Of a stretch of DNA of 64,000 nt, positions 23,113 through 34,149 are shown piece after piece. The stretch comes from Melampsora larici-populina 98AG31 (lineage: Eukaryota; Basidiomycota; Pucciniomycetes; Pucciniales; Melampsoraceae), in assembly GCF_000204055.1 (NCBI RefSeq), contig NW_006768778.1, forward strand, positions 62,001-126,000, in the 5' to 3' direction. Both the position numbers and the translations under genes were made by a program. The notes beneath the pieces are model-generated. The model ran no database searches. It was not told the DNA's origin and saw only the letters and a program-made list of their open reading frames with translations. The first letter of the stretch is position 1, and every line of letters begins with the position of its first letter.

Positions 23113-24423
23113 CTATGCATCAGGATCCACCCAGGTGTTATAGCCCTGTGTAACAGATAAGCACCATACTTCCAGGGGGACATCATCCACTATGTAACTA
23201 GCCATCCCACAATGAACTTGAGCAGAATAGAAATAAAAAGGATTGAGGATACATGAGTTATGTTCAAAGTGATTAAATTTCCATCCCTTTTGCCTGATTG
23301 CTTGGTGTTTGACCATATGAGTCTTGGTTTGAAGAATTGCACAATCTCCATTGTGACAGTTGTGCTGGAAATTCAAAGGGTAGTTGTTGTCCTAATCCAA
23401 AATTAGGTCAGCTTCTTATGTTTCAGAAAAAGAATCATGGCCTCAAAACACACACTTTAAGCTGAACCCACACCTTATCCTCATGTTTTCAAAACTCTTT
23501 CATAGAATAAAAGAGCTGGATTACTGGGACGGACTGAGTGCAGAAAATTTTGATTCAGCCTGGCAGTCAGTTAGTGTGGTACCACTCCATACAGCAACGA
23601 CACATCCAATAGATTCATTGACAGTGTTGGCGCCAGTTGCTTGTCACCTCTCACATAGAGTTAGATATCAATATTTGAACCAAAGAAAGATAAGGTTATT
23701 AGACAAACACATACAAATGCATTAGCCTTGACCTTCTGATTCTTACTCAGAATATCTGTTTCAGCAGATTGCCATTCACATTGAGGGAATACTCTCTTGA
23801 GTTGTTCTGAACAATCAGAAGCATTCTTGGAATCTGATTTGAAAATGGTCACACAACCCAAAATAGGAGCGTGAATGTTTGAGTGAGAAGATAAATGATA
23901 CACTTACACATGAACTTGATTTCAGGTTTCTTGTTCCAATCAGGAACAAAGCCTAAACCCTCCTGGATGGTTTCCTTGTTTTCAAGCGACTTCCAAACCT
24001 CTGGTCCAGCTTGAAGAGTTGCTGAACAACAAATGAAACTGTCAGTATTCCAATAATTTCAACCAAATGAAGTCACAGATGAGACCTACTTCTTTCTGTT
24101 TGAATTTATACCAGTCAATCTTCTGATCAGCGGTAAGTATTGTTTCTAAATCGGGTATCCAAATTACTGCAACACTCATATTCAGTGAAACTACCTATAT
24201 CATCATAAACTTCACTTTCATCACTTCCACACAGAGAGTTCAACAAAGACTCACCAATCTTGTCAATGTTGATGAAATTGTCAAACTTGTCTGTCTCTTC
24301 ATCTGATCCATTCAATTCACAATTTGATTTATTTGATTTCTCAGAATCATCAGAATCATCAGTTGATTCATTAGAAGTCAACTGATTTGTACATCTCATC
24401 ATTAATAGCATTCTGTGTAGCAC
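23113..24423 (-). pseudogene. Split gene of a rust-type repeat family (LNFQHNC motif)
   Basis: Minus strand. A first exon-like frame (24,423-24,127) is rich in Asp, Ser and Glu and continues into DQKIDWYKFKQKEV. Further exon-like pieces are GPEVWKSLENKETIQEGLGF (about 24,010-23,910), SDCSEQLKRVFPQCEWQ (about 23,830-23,700) and YPLNFQHNCHNGDCAI (from 23,376, ending at a stop at 23,113). GT-AG borders separate them. From memory, this order (AGPE.W.SL / F P.V.W / LPLNLQHNC) is seen in a large uncharacterised, probably transposon-linked family of rust fungi. Function unknown. Whether this copy is intact is uncertain because exon phases were not all reconciled. Confidence 0.45.
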
Positions 24424-25440
24424 ACAAGTCAGACGCTAGTGGTGGTAGAACAGGTGATCAACGCGCAGGTAGTTGATGTTGACACACGCTGTGGAAATCA
24501 AAACATGTCTACTTTTCATATTCTCTAAAGACCTCATTTTCTTTTTGAAACTCAAAGTTTTCTTTTATATTGAAGATCATCTTTAACATCATAGTTTAAT
24601 TCTACATTTTATCTTCAAGATCATTTTTTTATAAACTCGGGTTTTTTCATTTTTTCATTTTGGATCAATTTTAATATACACAAATCAATTTACAATCAGG
24701 TTATTACAATTCAATTTCAAACAATTCCTTCAGTTTATTTTATTTTATTTCAAGATACACAATCAGAAAACGTCTTAAAATATTATAATCAAAAGAGAAA
24801 AGACAACATTAAATAAAATAGAAGAAAATACATAGCAACAATTAATTAAATTAAATCAAAATCAAATTGAAGTAACTTAGCTAGTGAAAGAGGAACTAGA
24901 AAGAAACACAGATGCGAAATTACTTACAAATCATAATTGAAAGATCCATCAAAAGAAGCTTAAAATTGAATCAAAGGAAAAGGAAGATTGGTTGATTAGA
25001 GTGAGAGAAAGTGCCGAGAAGTTACTAAAATCAACTTAATTAAACAAGTATATTACATCAACTCGACCAGCTAGATCATTAGAAGAACAATGATGCAATC
25101 TATTTGGAATTAATTTAAATTAATAAACAAAATCAATTACATACTAAATTAATTAGTAATAGATCAAATTGCGTATCAAATCAATGAATTCAAATTATTA
25201 AATTAAACAGAAAAGTTGAAAGGAATCAAATGAAAGTGACAAATTGAAATGAAAGAGAACAAACAGATGAGTAAAGAAAGAATAGGAAGTGACATGAGAA
25301 AGGAACTTACATACAAATTGAAATATGTAATAGGGGTTGCGGGAGAGGAAAGTAGTGTGTGAAAGCGTCAATCTTATGTAAATTGGGGGGATAGGAGACT
25401 AAATTTGCTAGACAGTGTGATGGTGCGAATAGGGAGATGA
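24424..25440. other. Probable U3 part of an LTR, very AT-rich
   Basis: No gene. The stretch is about three-quarters A+T with long TTTTATT/AAATTAA runs and leads into the TATA box at 25,445. It is most simply the promoter part of the LTR that ends at 26,254, but its left end could not be fixed. Confidence 0.4.
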
Positions 25441-25444
25441 AAGG

Positions 25445-25453
25445 TATATAAGG
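25445..25453 (+). promoter_or_regulatory. TATA box of the LTR
   Basis: GGTATATAAGGAGGG, followed by transcribed-leader-like sequence and the primer-binding site 800 bases downstream. Confidence 0.5.
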
Positions 25454-26256
25454 AGGGGGTCTGGAGGCGAAATTTGGGGAGTTTGAATTGTCCAATTGTT
25501 CAATTTGTCCAAGTGTGTGTGTGTGGGTGCTTATTGAGTAGTTTTTTGTTAGTGTTTTATTTAAAGTGTTAAAGTGTTTAATTCAAAGTGTCCTTTAAAA
25601 GTATTAGGCTTTTACAAGTGTTAGTTCTTAGTTTTGAAGTCTGAACAAAGAAAAAGTCTGAGTTAACTATCTAGGAAAGATAGTAATCAAATAGTAGTAT
25701 CTGTGTTGTGTCTCAAGTTTTAGTGTAGTTCTTATTTTTTTTAGTGGTTTTTTTTGGCAAATAAACTTCAATCATCTCAGCTCTATCTGTAGAAGTTTAA
25801 TCAACTTCTATCCTCATCACCATCATCAGTCTTTTAATTTTTTTAGGCTTCTTTCATGATCTTAGTGTTGGAACTTTTTGAAAGTCATTGGACTGTGAAG
25901 CACAAGTAATTATTTGTGTAGTGTTGTTTTATACTTTCTTCAACCCTAGTCTATTCACTTTAAGTGTCTAGAAGCCTCTGGTGACCACTCAGTACTGTCT
26001 TTGGACAAGTCAGAGCTATTTCGGACCTAGGTTTGGTACTGATTTATCAGTAGAAAGAATAAAATAACATTATTACAAGTGTTGGTTGTATGTAGCAGGA
26101 AAATTTGTTTTAGAATTGCACTCCTCTGCTTTGAACTTAGAGATTTCTAAAGGTTGAGGGCAGCTTAACTGCACCTGTTGTACTTCCATTCTCTCTGGCG
26201 GTACTTCATCCCCTCTCCGGCTCAGCCTACGCTACACTGCGTAGGAGTTCTACATC

Positions 26257-26273
26257 TGGTGACTCCACTGGGG
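26257..26273 (+). promoter_or_regulatory. Primer-binding site, tRNA-Arg-like
   Basis: TGGTGACTCCACTGGGG directly after an LTR ending in CA. Similar sites in plant Ogre-type Ty3/gypsy elements pair with tRNA-Arg. The tRNA of this organism is not in the window, so pairing is untested. Confidence 0.5.
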
Positions 26274-26439
26274 CGATTCGAAACAACCTTTTCCGGCTTT
26301 GCAGGTGCTCATCCGTCAACATTGTTTCTTGACATCTCAACCGGTCAACTTTTTCTCATTCATCAAATCATCAAATTCAATTCAATAATTATATCTCGTC
26401 ACTACATCTTTGCAATTCATAAACTTCTCAATTCTCATT

Positions 26440-27009
26440 ATGTCATCTCAAATTAAATCTAGTCAAGGGATAGTCTCAAAGCCTTTGGAATCTACTGGAA
26501 GTAATAGTGGTAGTAGTGGAGGTCAAGAAGGATCAAAAGGGGGAGAGAAGATGTTATATAGGGATAAGGAGGAAAGTGGGGAAGATACAGATGATGATGG
26601 TATGGCAAAGGGTGTAAAATTAATTGTAGAAGAGAAAGTGTCAATGGACAAGGGAGAAGGAATGGTTAAAGAGGGGGGAATTACAATTCAAGAAGCGGAG
26701 GATTATTTGAAGGAAGCTAGGCTTGAAGCAGAGAATATGGAAAGGGTATTGAAGATGTTAAAAGATGCAAAGTTAAAAGAGGCTAAGCAGGAAGAAAAGA
26801 AGGAAAAGAAGATCAAGAGTAAAACTAAAGGAAAAGGAAAAGGCAGAAAGTATTATAGTGACAGTAGTAGTAGTAGTAGTAGTGAAGATAGCTCAAGTTC
26901 GGAGGATGAAAGTGAAGTAGAAATCAAGATGAAGAAGAGTAAAAAGAGTAAGAAGAAAGTTGTGAAGATTGAACCTCAAGATTCAGAATTTTCACATGAC
27001 CAGTTTTAA
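26440..27009 (+). CDS. Gag-like protein, highly charged, 189 aa
   Basis: Starts MSSQIKSSQGIVSK at 26,440; an in-frame upstream ATG at 26,410 would add ten residues, but this one follows the leader better. Residues 20-45 are Gly/Ser-rich; the middle (about 85-125) is a Glu/Lys-rich helix likely to coil (ITIQEAEDYLKEARLEAE). Then comes a KGKGKGRK block, a run of seven serines encoded by AGT repeats, an acidic Ser/Glu tract, and a basic KKSKKSKKK tail. No capsid or zinc-knuckle motif is visible. The position after an LTR and primer site makes a truncated Gag N-terminus the best guess. Confidence 0.45.
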   Translation: MSSQIKSSQGIVSKPLESTGSNSGSSGGQEGSKGGEKMLYRDKEESGEDTDDDGMAKGVKLIVEEKVSMDKGEGMVKEGGITIQEAEDYLKEARLEAENMERVLKMLKDAKLKEAKQEEKKEKKIKSKTKGKGKGRKYYSDSSSSSSSEDSSSSEDESEVEIKMKKSKKSKKKVVKIEPQDSEFSHDQF

Positions 27010-27505
27010 CTTGTTACGTACTTCCTGTTTGTATGACTTGACTACCCTGTCCACAAAAGCCTTGTATTCTGATCTAGTCTTTCCCACTTTCTGAATGATG
27101 ACATTTTTAACCACCAGCAAGTGCTGCATTGATTTGACATGGAGAACCGAATCCAGTTGTCATTGATTTATCTGGTTGCCTCATTGATGGAATTGTTTGA
27201 TGAGTCTCATCAGAGGCCCATAGCATTGAACTATAACCTTTACAGTACCCAAGATCACTTCATTGAAACATAGCACTCCCAATGGATCTGTGTTTTCCTT
27301 CATCATCATGATAGAGATCCTCAGTTGCTTGTAGAATCTGACTGAAGAGGCTTGAAGTGTATGGACTGATATAATTATCCTTAAAGGGTTTATTCCAAAA
27401 TACTTCTTGAGTGACTGGAATACTTGAAAAGACTGCTTGCTTATTTATATCCCTCGGGGGACCATGCTTCATTGGCAAAAGACAACATCTTGGCTGGAGA
27501 TGCAA
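27005..27505 (-). pseudogene. Fragment of an unknown rust-type protein
   Basis: Minus strand. The first frame (27,505-27,260) contains HGPPRDINKQAVFSSIPVTQ and ILQATEDLYHDDEGKH. After a frame change the sequence continues as VKVIVQCYGPLMRLIKQFHQ, and later VVKNVIIQKVGKTRSEYK, with two TGA stops. Codon-like third-base use and the length of the coherent protein argue for a real ancestral gene. It is bounded by the Gag fragment on one side and the LTR at 27,511 on the other. Function unknown. Confidence 0.4.
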
Positions 27506-27510
27506 CCAGC

Positions 27511-28069
27511 TGTGACAGGAGCAAATGTGATGAAGACAACCAGATACTTGTCAAATTGAAGAATCAGTCATGTCATTGATTGCATACACACTTCCTCAAT
27601 GCTAGATGTCATTTTCACATCAATGATATCAAATCCAATTGATTTTTTTTTCAAATTTCAATTGATATATCTCTCATATCTAGTAGCCATTCCTAAGGTA
27701 GCCTGATGAGTATATAAATAGCCCATTGTAGACCATCACCTCTCAAGATAAGTGAACAATCCAATCAGGTTGATGCTGAGTTATCTCAGAGACACAAAGG
27801 AAAGTGTTGTACGTATCTGTAGTTGATACAGATTACATATCTGTAGTTGATCAGATATCATCAAATTACTTATATGATGTGTATGTAGGTATGTGAATTT
27901 CTCCATCTTTCTTCTTTGCTCACAGCTAATTCCCTTCATCATTGTTAATCATCTCAAATCAAAGTCAACCTTTTACTATATGATTAACTTGTCAACGAGG
28001 ATACTCAAGAATATAGTTACCCAATACCAATGACACATCATCGGATCATTGTCAACGTGGGCTGTTGTA
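27511..28069 (+). repeat. Solo LTR, inverted mate at 57,867-58,420
   Basis: Begins TGTGACAGGAGCAAATG and ends ...ACGTGGGCTGTTGTA; contains a TATA box (GAGTATATAAATAG near 27,710). The mate has the same landmarks in reverse. Length about 559 bp against 554. No coding part next to either copy, hence solo LTRs. The flanking 5-mers do not match cleanly. Confidence 0.65.
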
Positions 28070-28807
28070 CCTAGTACATACTCAATGATTCAAATTTTCA
28101 TTATACATACAGAGTATCTGAGATATGTGTATACATCAGTCCAATAATATCTTGCGTATATACTATATATCACAGACAATATTTGTATCCAAAACAAATG
28201 TAATCAATCAGATCTGGAATGCATCAACAAATGAATTTGACCCAATTATACAGTCTGGCTTTTTTGGGGCTGACAGTCATGCCATCATATACATACATAG
28301 TATAATATATGCAAGAGGAAGACACGCACTCAGATTGATTACTTAAAGCAATTAGCATGAGGTCATATCGTATAATAGTATTGCACAGTTATAAAACTAT
28401 GTACATAAAAACTATTGAAAACCAAGTCAAGCGGCGTGGGTAATCAACCTGAAGTCGTAAGAAAGAGATCAGGAGTATGAGCATGCAAGGGCAAACTCTT
28501 CTCCCTCTTTCTAGCATCTGGTCCAATGATCAATGAAGTAAGTAACTGCAGGATCAACTTTATTTTTAGTCTCAGTCAAACTCATGACTTGAGTGGTCCA
28601 TTGCTCTTGAAAATATCAAGCTTGGGGCTGCACCTCACTGCTTGATCAGAACAAAAAAAAGTTTCTCCTCTATGACCTCTTTCAGGCTTTCATTCGATAC
28701 TAGGAACCTTTGCTTTAATCATTTGAATGATCAATAATTAATCCTATATCAATATCTTATAGCTGTTGAGAGTCAATCTCTAACTCTTAGTTTTTCATAT
28801 ACATAGC
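28070..28807. other. Spacer, no gene recognised
   Basis: AT-rich, with ATATAC words between 28,100 and 28,330. The short open frame 28,125-28,346 has no recognisable feature. Confidence 0.35.
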
Positions 28808-29266
28808 ATGTCTTCAACCTCCTCTACTACGGAACCAACTCCAGAAATACAGGCCAACAAGCCAGTATTTGAAGGCCATCCACCCCTCCCTGTTAATCTG
28901 GGTAGCATTGAAAACCTTCCTCCTCCGGTTCATATCTACAGCATACCTGTTCATCTTCAAAGACTTGTCACTCTTGACTTATCTGTTATTCATAGTAGAG
29001 CAACAACCGCCAACGACTTGCGCGATTTTATAAAATGTTTCTATCACACCATCTCTTGCCTTTGCCTTCAACGCAAGGCAGTCCTACTCGACGCCTTCAT
29101 TTATTATGTGGTACCCATCCTTTGCAAACCGCACATCTTTGAAAGAGAGCCTGGAATCTTCTACTCGTTCAATGTACCCTTACAGATTGAGCTGCAGGAA
29201 GAGCCCGGTGCCGGCGAGGTTGGCAACAACAATAACAATGCCAGGGTTGATCAGGATGCTGCGTAG
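28808..29266 (+). CDS. Hypothetical protein, 152 aa
   Basis: One uninterrupted frame from ATG (MSSTSSTTEPTPEIQ) to TAG. Residues 1-40 are Pro/Ser/Thr-rich and probably unstructured. Residues 55-110 are hydrophobic and helical with a Cys-rich patch (FYHTISCLCLQRKAVLLDAF). The C-terminus has an NNNNN run. No signal peptide. An AT-rich leader precedes the ATG and no repeat copy is seen in the window. It could be a host gene exon or the start of an element's Gag; I do not recognise it. Confidence 0.4.
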   Translation: MSSTSSTTEPTPEIQANKPVFEGHPPLPVNLGSIENLPPPVHIYSIPVHLQRLVTLDLSVIHSRATTANDLRDFIKCFYHTISCLCLQRKAVLLDAFIYYVVPILCKPHIFEREPGIFYSFNVPLQIELQEEPGAGEVGNNNNNARVDQDAA

Positions 29267-30251
29267 GTATGGGGTATTTGCTTTTCATTATAATCATTAT
29301 TTAGCCATTTAGCCAGGTGTTGACCAAATGTCAACATATCTGTGGCAAATAGCGTGTGGAAGTTGATGCTTGCAAGTCAAAGAACAAGAAGATACACGAC
29401 TTCACCTCATGGTTAGTTCCAAGAATTTTTCCAAAAGCAATGATGGTTTTTTTGATTATCTCACGGACTCTGCTGATTATGATGCTTCAAACTTTCATAC
29501 ACCAGAAAATGGAACCTTTAGATCATGATTAGATATCTCAATACACGCAAGCAAATACTTCTCCTCAAAACATTGGCTAGATTAAACTTTTATCGTCTGC
29601 GACTTTACAGTGACCGTGACAGTCACTCCTGATGCAAGGCCAAAGATGTATGTTTGAGTTTAAAGCTATCCAATGCTCACTTCTCTCACAGCTATTATGT
29701 TATGTATGGATTCATTTTTTGAAAGGCAAAATAAAGACTGCCTTTATGACTCAGGTAACTTACATATATACATGGTTACATATATGTAACTGATTTGATC
29801 ATTTGATTAGTAAGATTTGTGAGGTCAGCCACTGCCGTGATCTGATTTTTTACAGTGACAACCTTCAACCCATTGTTTCCTCCTTTGTCTGTGTCCATTC
29901 AATTTACTTAAAACCTTTATCAAGCAATCTTGAAGTCCTCTTGGTAGAGTTTCTTTTGATAAATCATAAGACTTCATCACGCCTTACAGGCCGGTCCTGT
30001 TTCATTCTTGTTTCTGAGCTTGGCTGGACCGCAACTTACATATCCTGATAACTTGTCTCCCAAAAACTCCAACGTCTACAAATTCCAGCTTGTGATACAC
30101 TTTCTTTCATTAGTGAATATCTTTTTGATACTTACGAATCTCTCTGAAGTCTTTCCCTTCCATTGCTTCACTTTTGAAATACTTCCTTATATTCAATCAA
30201 TTATTCCCAGTGTGCATGTTCCTTACCGTTGGTATCACTGACATCACAAGA
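29267..30251. other. Spacer, no gene recognised
   Basis: Short open frames at 29,803-30,048 and 30,008-30,241 overlap each other and show no domain. A GTGACCGTGACAGTCAC imperfect palindrome is at about 29,612. Confidence 0.35.
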
Positions 30252-32774
30252 TGAACTTAAGCAAAAAGTCAAGCAAAAAAAGGAAAGGGAATGCCTCACG
30301 TGATTCCAAAGGTCAGTTTTTCCTCTTTGATATCCCTGTGGTGCTCGAATTGCTGGTCATCAGGCTCTGACAATCAGCAGAAACTCACAGAAGGGTGCCA
30401 GCCATCAACTCAAGCAGTGCGAATTGGACCTAAAACAACTCGCAATTGATTGACTGTTAGAGCTTCTCAACAAGCACGTGACAAGAAAGAGGTTACGGCT
30501 TGAAGACCAGCCAAAAGAAAACCATTGTTCTGGATCTGCTCACAAAAAAAATCAACTCAACATCTCTGCACTTCCAAATGCTCCCACAATCGAACCTCAA
30601 GGAAGCTCTTGCCCTATTGAACATTGAGAAAAATCTCCTGCAGATGAAATACAGGAGACTGCTGCCGGAGATAAAGTGCAAGACAGCAAAGTGCAAGATT
30701 CCCCCGTGGATTAATCCCAATCCAGGATCATCAAATGGTACACCTGCTTCAAATGCTTGGGGTCGACACTCAAAGTTTTGCTAGAAAAGCACTTATTCAT
30801 CAATGCGAGGCTTATAATGAACTAAGTGAGTGATATGAGTCTTTTATTCCGGTGCTGCAAACTAAATGCCCTTTTGAATCAAAACAGTCATTGTCCCAGA
30901 TTCCTTCTATGCCAACACTTCAAAAACCAACAGTTCAGATGTTTTCAAATCTACACCTTTCACGCTAGTAGGGGAGATCAGCTCTTGACTTTCCACATTC
31001 ATGCCCAATGTCCACATTTAATCAACAGAAACTACACAACCCCCATTTTCGAAATCTTTTGAACAATCTGGTTTTCTTGAAGGTGCAGGATCAAGACATT
31101 CAATTGCAGAAGAAGCAAGAGAGACTCCACCTTCCCCGGCTCATGTGTCCCCGCTTCCTGACATATGTATCAAGAAAACAAAGAACCGTGCCAGTTTGAA
31201 AGGAAGTGAGGCCCATTTGACTGGTAAGACTATTGATTTCATTTGACCAGTTTGTTTTGTTACCAAAACAGTGTGTCTCTCATGGGAAAAAAACATAAGT
31301 CCACTCACCTCAACAGGGGGAATTTGATGAATCAAAGAAACCAAGCCGTAGGACCCGTAATTTGATTGCCAAAAAAGCGTTGGAACCTGGTAAGCCTATC
31401 AATTTGACTTTAAGTTTTTGCTATCAAAGAAAGTCTTCTGAGTTGACTTAACTTGACCACAGGACTTCGGTGAATCTCAGCAACCAATCTGTAGGACTCA
31501 GAGGTCAATTACAAAAAAGGGGTTGGGACCAGACTCACCAACAGGAGCAGCGCACGGGTCTTTGATGCAATGATCCTCAAAACGCTCTAAATCCACTTGT
31601 TCCTGGCAGGAAGATGCCTCAGAAGAGTCACATCTTCCTTTCATTTTCCAGCCTGGGGATTCAGAGGGGAATCCGTCACACCTGCTTATGGATTCACGTA
31701 AAGGGAAAAGGGTTGTGCGAGAAGGTGTCGCAAGTGTGGAATTGGATTCTAACTCAGCTTGCAAGTTTTTTTGTGATGCAATTCATCTTGATCACGCTGA
31801 ACTTTTATTTGCATCTCCAGGGTCTGACGTTCAACTTAACATACCCTCGACTTCAACTTCTCGAGCTCAAATACCCCAACCTCTGGAACTTGCATGACCT
31901 CTTTACCAAGTCTAGAGCACCACCGTCTATCCTATCCCCGTCCAAATCCTACATACCTCAAATCCTCTAAATCAAAATCGCAGAAGAACAGCACTGAAAG
32001 CGAATGGGAGGCTGATAGTCAGATGGATGATTTTTCAGAAGCTGCTTCCAAAATCTCTTCAAACTTTCAAAGTTCTCAAAAGTGTGGTCATGAGCCTGAA
32101 ATTGCAATGTCAAGAAATATTCCTTCATACTCTGATCTTCCCAAAAACCCTTCCAAAAAATCGCATCCGAATACTACTTTCAACGCAAACAAAGCCAACA
32201 AGACTCTTGACGAAGAAACCTGCACTGGAAATATGAGTATGGCTGAGTTGCAGACTCGTGTGGTTGAAGATTTGCGTGGTATTCGACACCTGGAAGATCA
32301 TAACCGTGTACTTTACAAAAGAGTGGAGTCATTATCTGATGACATAAGATATCTATTGCGTGTGTTAAGTACTTTCAAAATGAAGCAGAGTGGAGCTAAA
32401 AGGAAGACACGGGGTGGCTGTTTGGCTGTAAGTGTCAAGATATAATATCTCTATCTGTCACTAATGCAACACTGACACATCTACACGGCACACAGTCACA
32501 CATGCGTTTCCACATTGATATGCTTTTGGGAATGGGACCCAACGAAACCAGACTTCCACCACCCACAAGCCCAGATGTAAAAGACGCTTGGATGTGTGAC
32601 ATTGATATCTCCTCCTTAGACGCTGATTCCGACTCATCTTTACCAACTTCACAACACACCCCTGTTGACCCATGCTTTCCATATCCGGATGGACCTGGGC
32701 ATATCAGCTCAACTCCGCAGCAATTGGCTGTCATATGGCGGATGATAAGATCCGTGGGGGAGTCATCATTTTGA
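30252..32774 (+). CDS. Multi-exon gene of a dispersed rust-type family (FPYPDGPG motif)
   Basis: The best-supported part is join(31,894-32,427, 32,496-32,774). A 534-nt open frame ends at a GTAAGT donor; the acceptor CACAG at 32,495 restores the frame into SHMRFHIDMLLGMGPNE. The first part holds a coiled-coil-like region (MAELQTRVVEDLRGIRHLED), the second FPYPDGPGHISSTP near its end. Further exon-like pieces lie upstream: MNLSKKSSKKRKGNASRDSK at 30,252 followed by a GTCAGT donor, 31,085-31,223 (PPSPAHVSPLPDICIKK), 31,317-31,381, and 31,610-31,890. Phases between these were not all compatible, so the 5' half may be decayed. The basic start could be a nuclear signal. Function unknown; relic copy at 4.1-6.8 kb. 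Confidence 0.45.
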
Positions 32775-32930
32775 CCCAATTTTGCGGAATTCTTCAATTC
32801 AGAGGATAATTGATTCCCGTGGGATCTTGCTCTTCGGATATTTACTAAACTAGTAGAGTGCGGTGAATACAGTGGGGGCTCTTTGGCAACAGATCACTCC
32901 GCACAGATCAAGTGTTGCTTGGCTACCTAT

Positions 32931-32972
32931 CACAGTGCCCGTGGAGAAGGCCCCCGACGTCGGGGGCCCAAA
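32931..32972 (+). repeat. Left terminal inverted repeat of element 2
   Basis: Starts CACAGTGCCCGTGG and ends GGGGGCCCAAA; 39 of 42 bases match the reverse complement of 36,685-36,726. Confidence 0.9.
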
Positions 32973-34149
32973 GGTCTTGGCAAGTTTGTCGCATTTGTGT
33001 GATTTTTGTGGCCCAAATGTGTGCAATTATCCACAAAGGGGAAATATTGGAAGAATATTGCTTGTACTGAACTTCATCCGTCTGAGTCAAGACTCAGGCG
33101 GACTAGGAGACAAGCAGACCTGAACTCTCAGCATTACCAACTGAACGGTCATTTTTCCTTACTGAACAGTGAACACCCAGTGTTACTCATTGAACCCTGG
33201 AAGCTCCCTATGCACTATCCTTGCCCGAGAAAAGCTAGTGACCGTTGTCGGTTACACATTGGAGAGCCAGCTCACACGTCTGGACACACCTGCGGGGTCA
33301 GATCCTGTCAGATCAGATGAGTGGTCAACCAAAATTTACCCCACCTTTCTTTATCGCCTCTTCAGGATCACACAATCTCAGTCCAATCTATTCTCAATGA
33401 AGCGACTCAAGTCTAGCAATGATCCATTGCAGCATCCTGAACCTATACTTGATCTCTTACAGCACATCAAGCCTTAGGGTCTCCATTGACCTATCAGGAT
33501 GGTGTACCTTAAAGCCAAAGGACTACGATGTATCAGTACAAGCCATTCCAAGGAATGTATTATGAATTGAAACAAAGGATACCGCTCTATCCTAGTAAGA
33601 CGTTCATTCAACCAATCTCAATTTAGACACCAGAAATCAAGCTGACCTGATGGCACTTCATCGCTCTGCATTATTGTGTATTCACAGGTGATTGGACATT
33701 GGGGTCAGTAAATTATCTGTGATTAGCCTGCTCCAGCATATTCTGACAGCTTGGTTGAATATCAGCTTTTGGCCTCATGGCCTTCCTCAGGTTATCACGG
33801 CAACCATTTGGATGTGCTTTATCAACCTGTATGCGCCAATCCCGATTATAGCTTCAGACTTGATGACCGTTGACGTTGCTTGATCGCTTCTGAACATTGA
33901 ATGCAGGATCCCTGCTCTTTCTTATATGCTGGATATGAACAATTGAACCAATGGATATCATGGTACATACAAGGGTAAGCATAATTGACGTTCAAGTTTT
34001 CAACTTTGTGACCCTGATATTGAACCGTCCTGACATCTGCCTATGTAGTCATTTTGGGTAGGTCTCTGTTATTTCTGCGCTCAGCTTTTTGGAAACAACA
34101 AACTCACTTATCTACAAGGATACCTTAGGGTTAATCTTTCTTACATGAA

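Larger units (their letters stand above)
25454..27009 (+). mobile_element. 5' part of an LTR retrotransposon (LTR end, primer site, Gag start)
   Basis: The LTR ends ...GTTCTACA at 26,254. Right after it (26,257-26,273) comes TGGTGACTCCACTGGGG, the primer-binding form known from Ty3/gypsy elements primed by tRNA-Arg. An open frame follows at 26,440. The element is cut off at about 27,009; no protease or polymerase follows. No second LTR is visible in the window. Confidence 0.55.

Noticed and set aside
26861..26884. AGT repeat as a microsatellite of separate interest
   Set aside because: It encodes the serine run in the Gag-like frame and is short.
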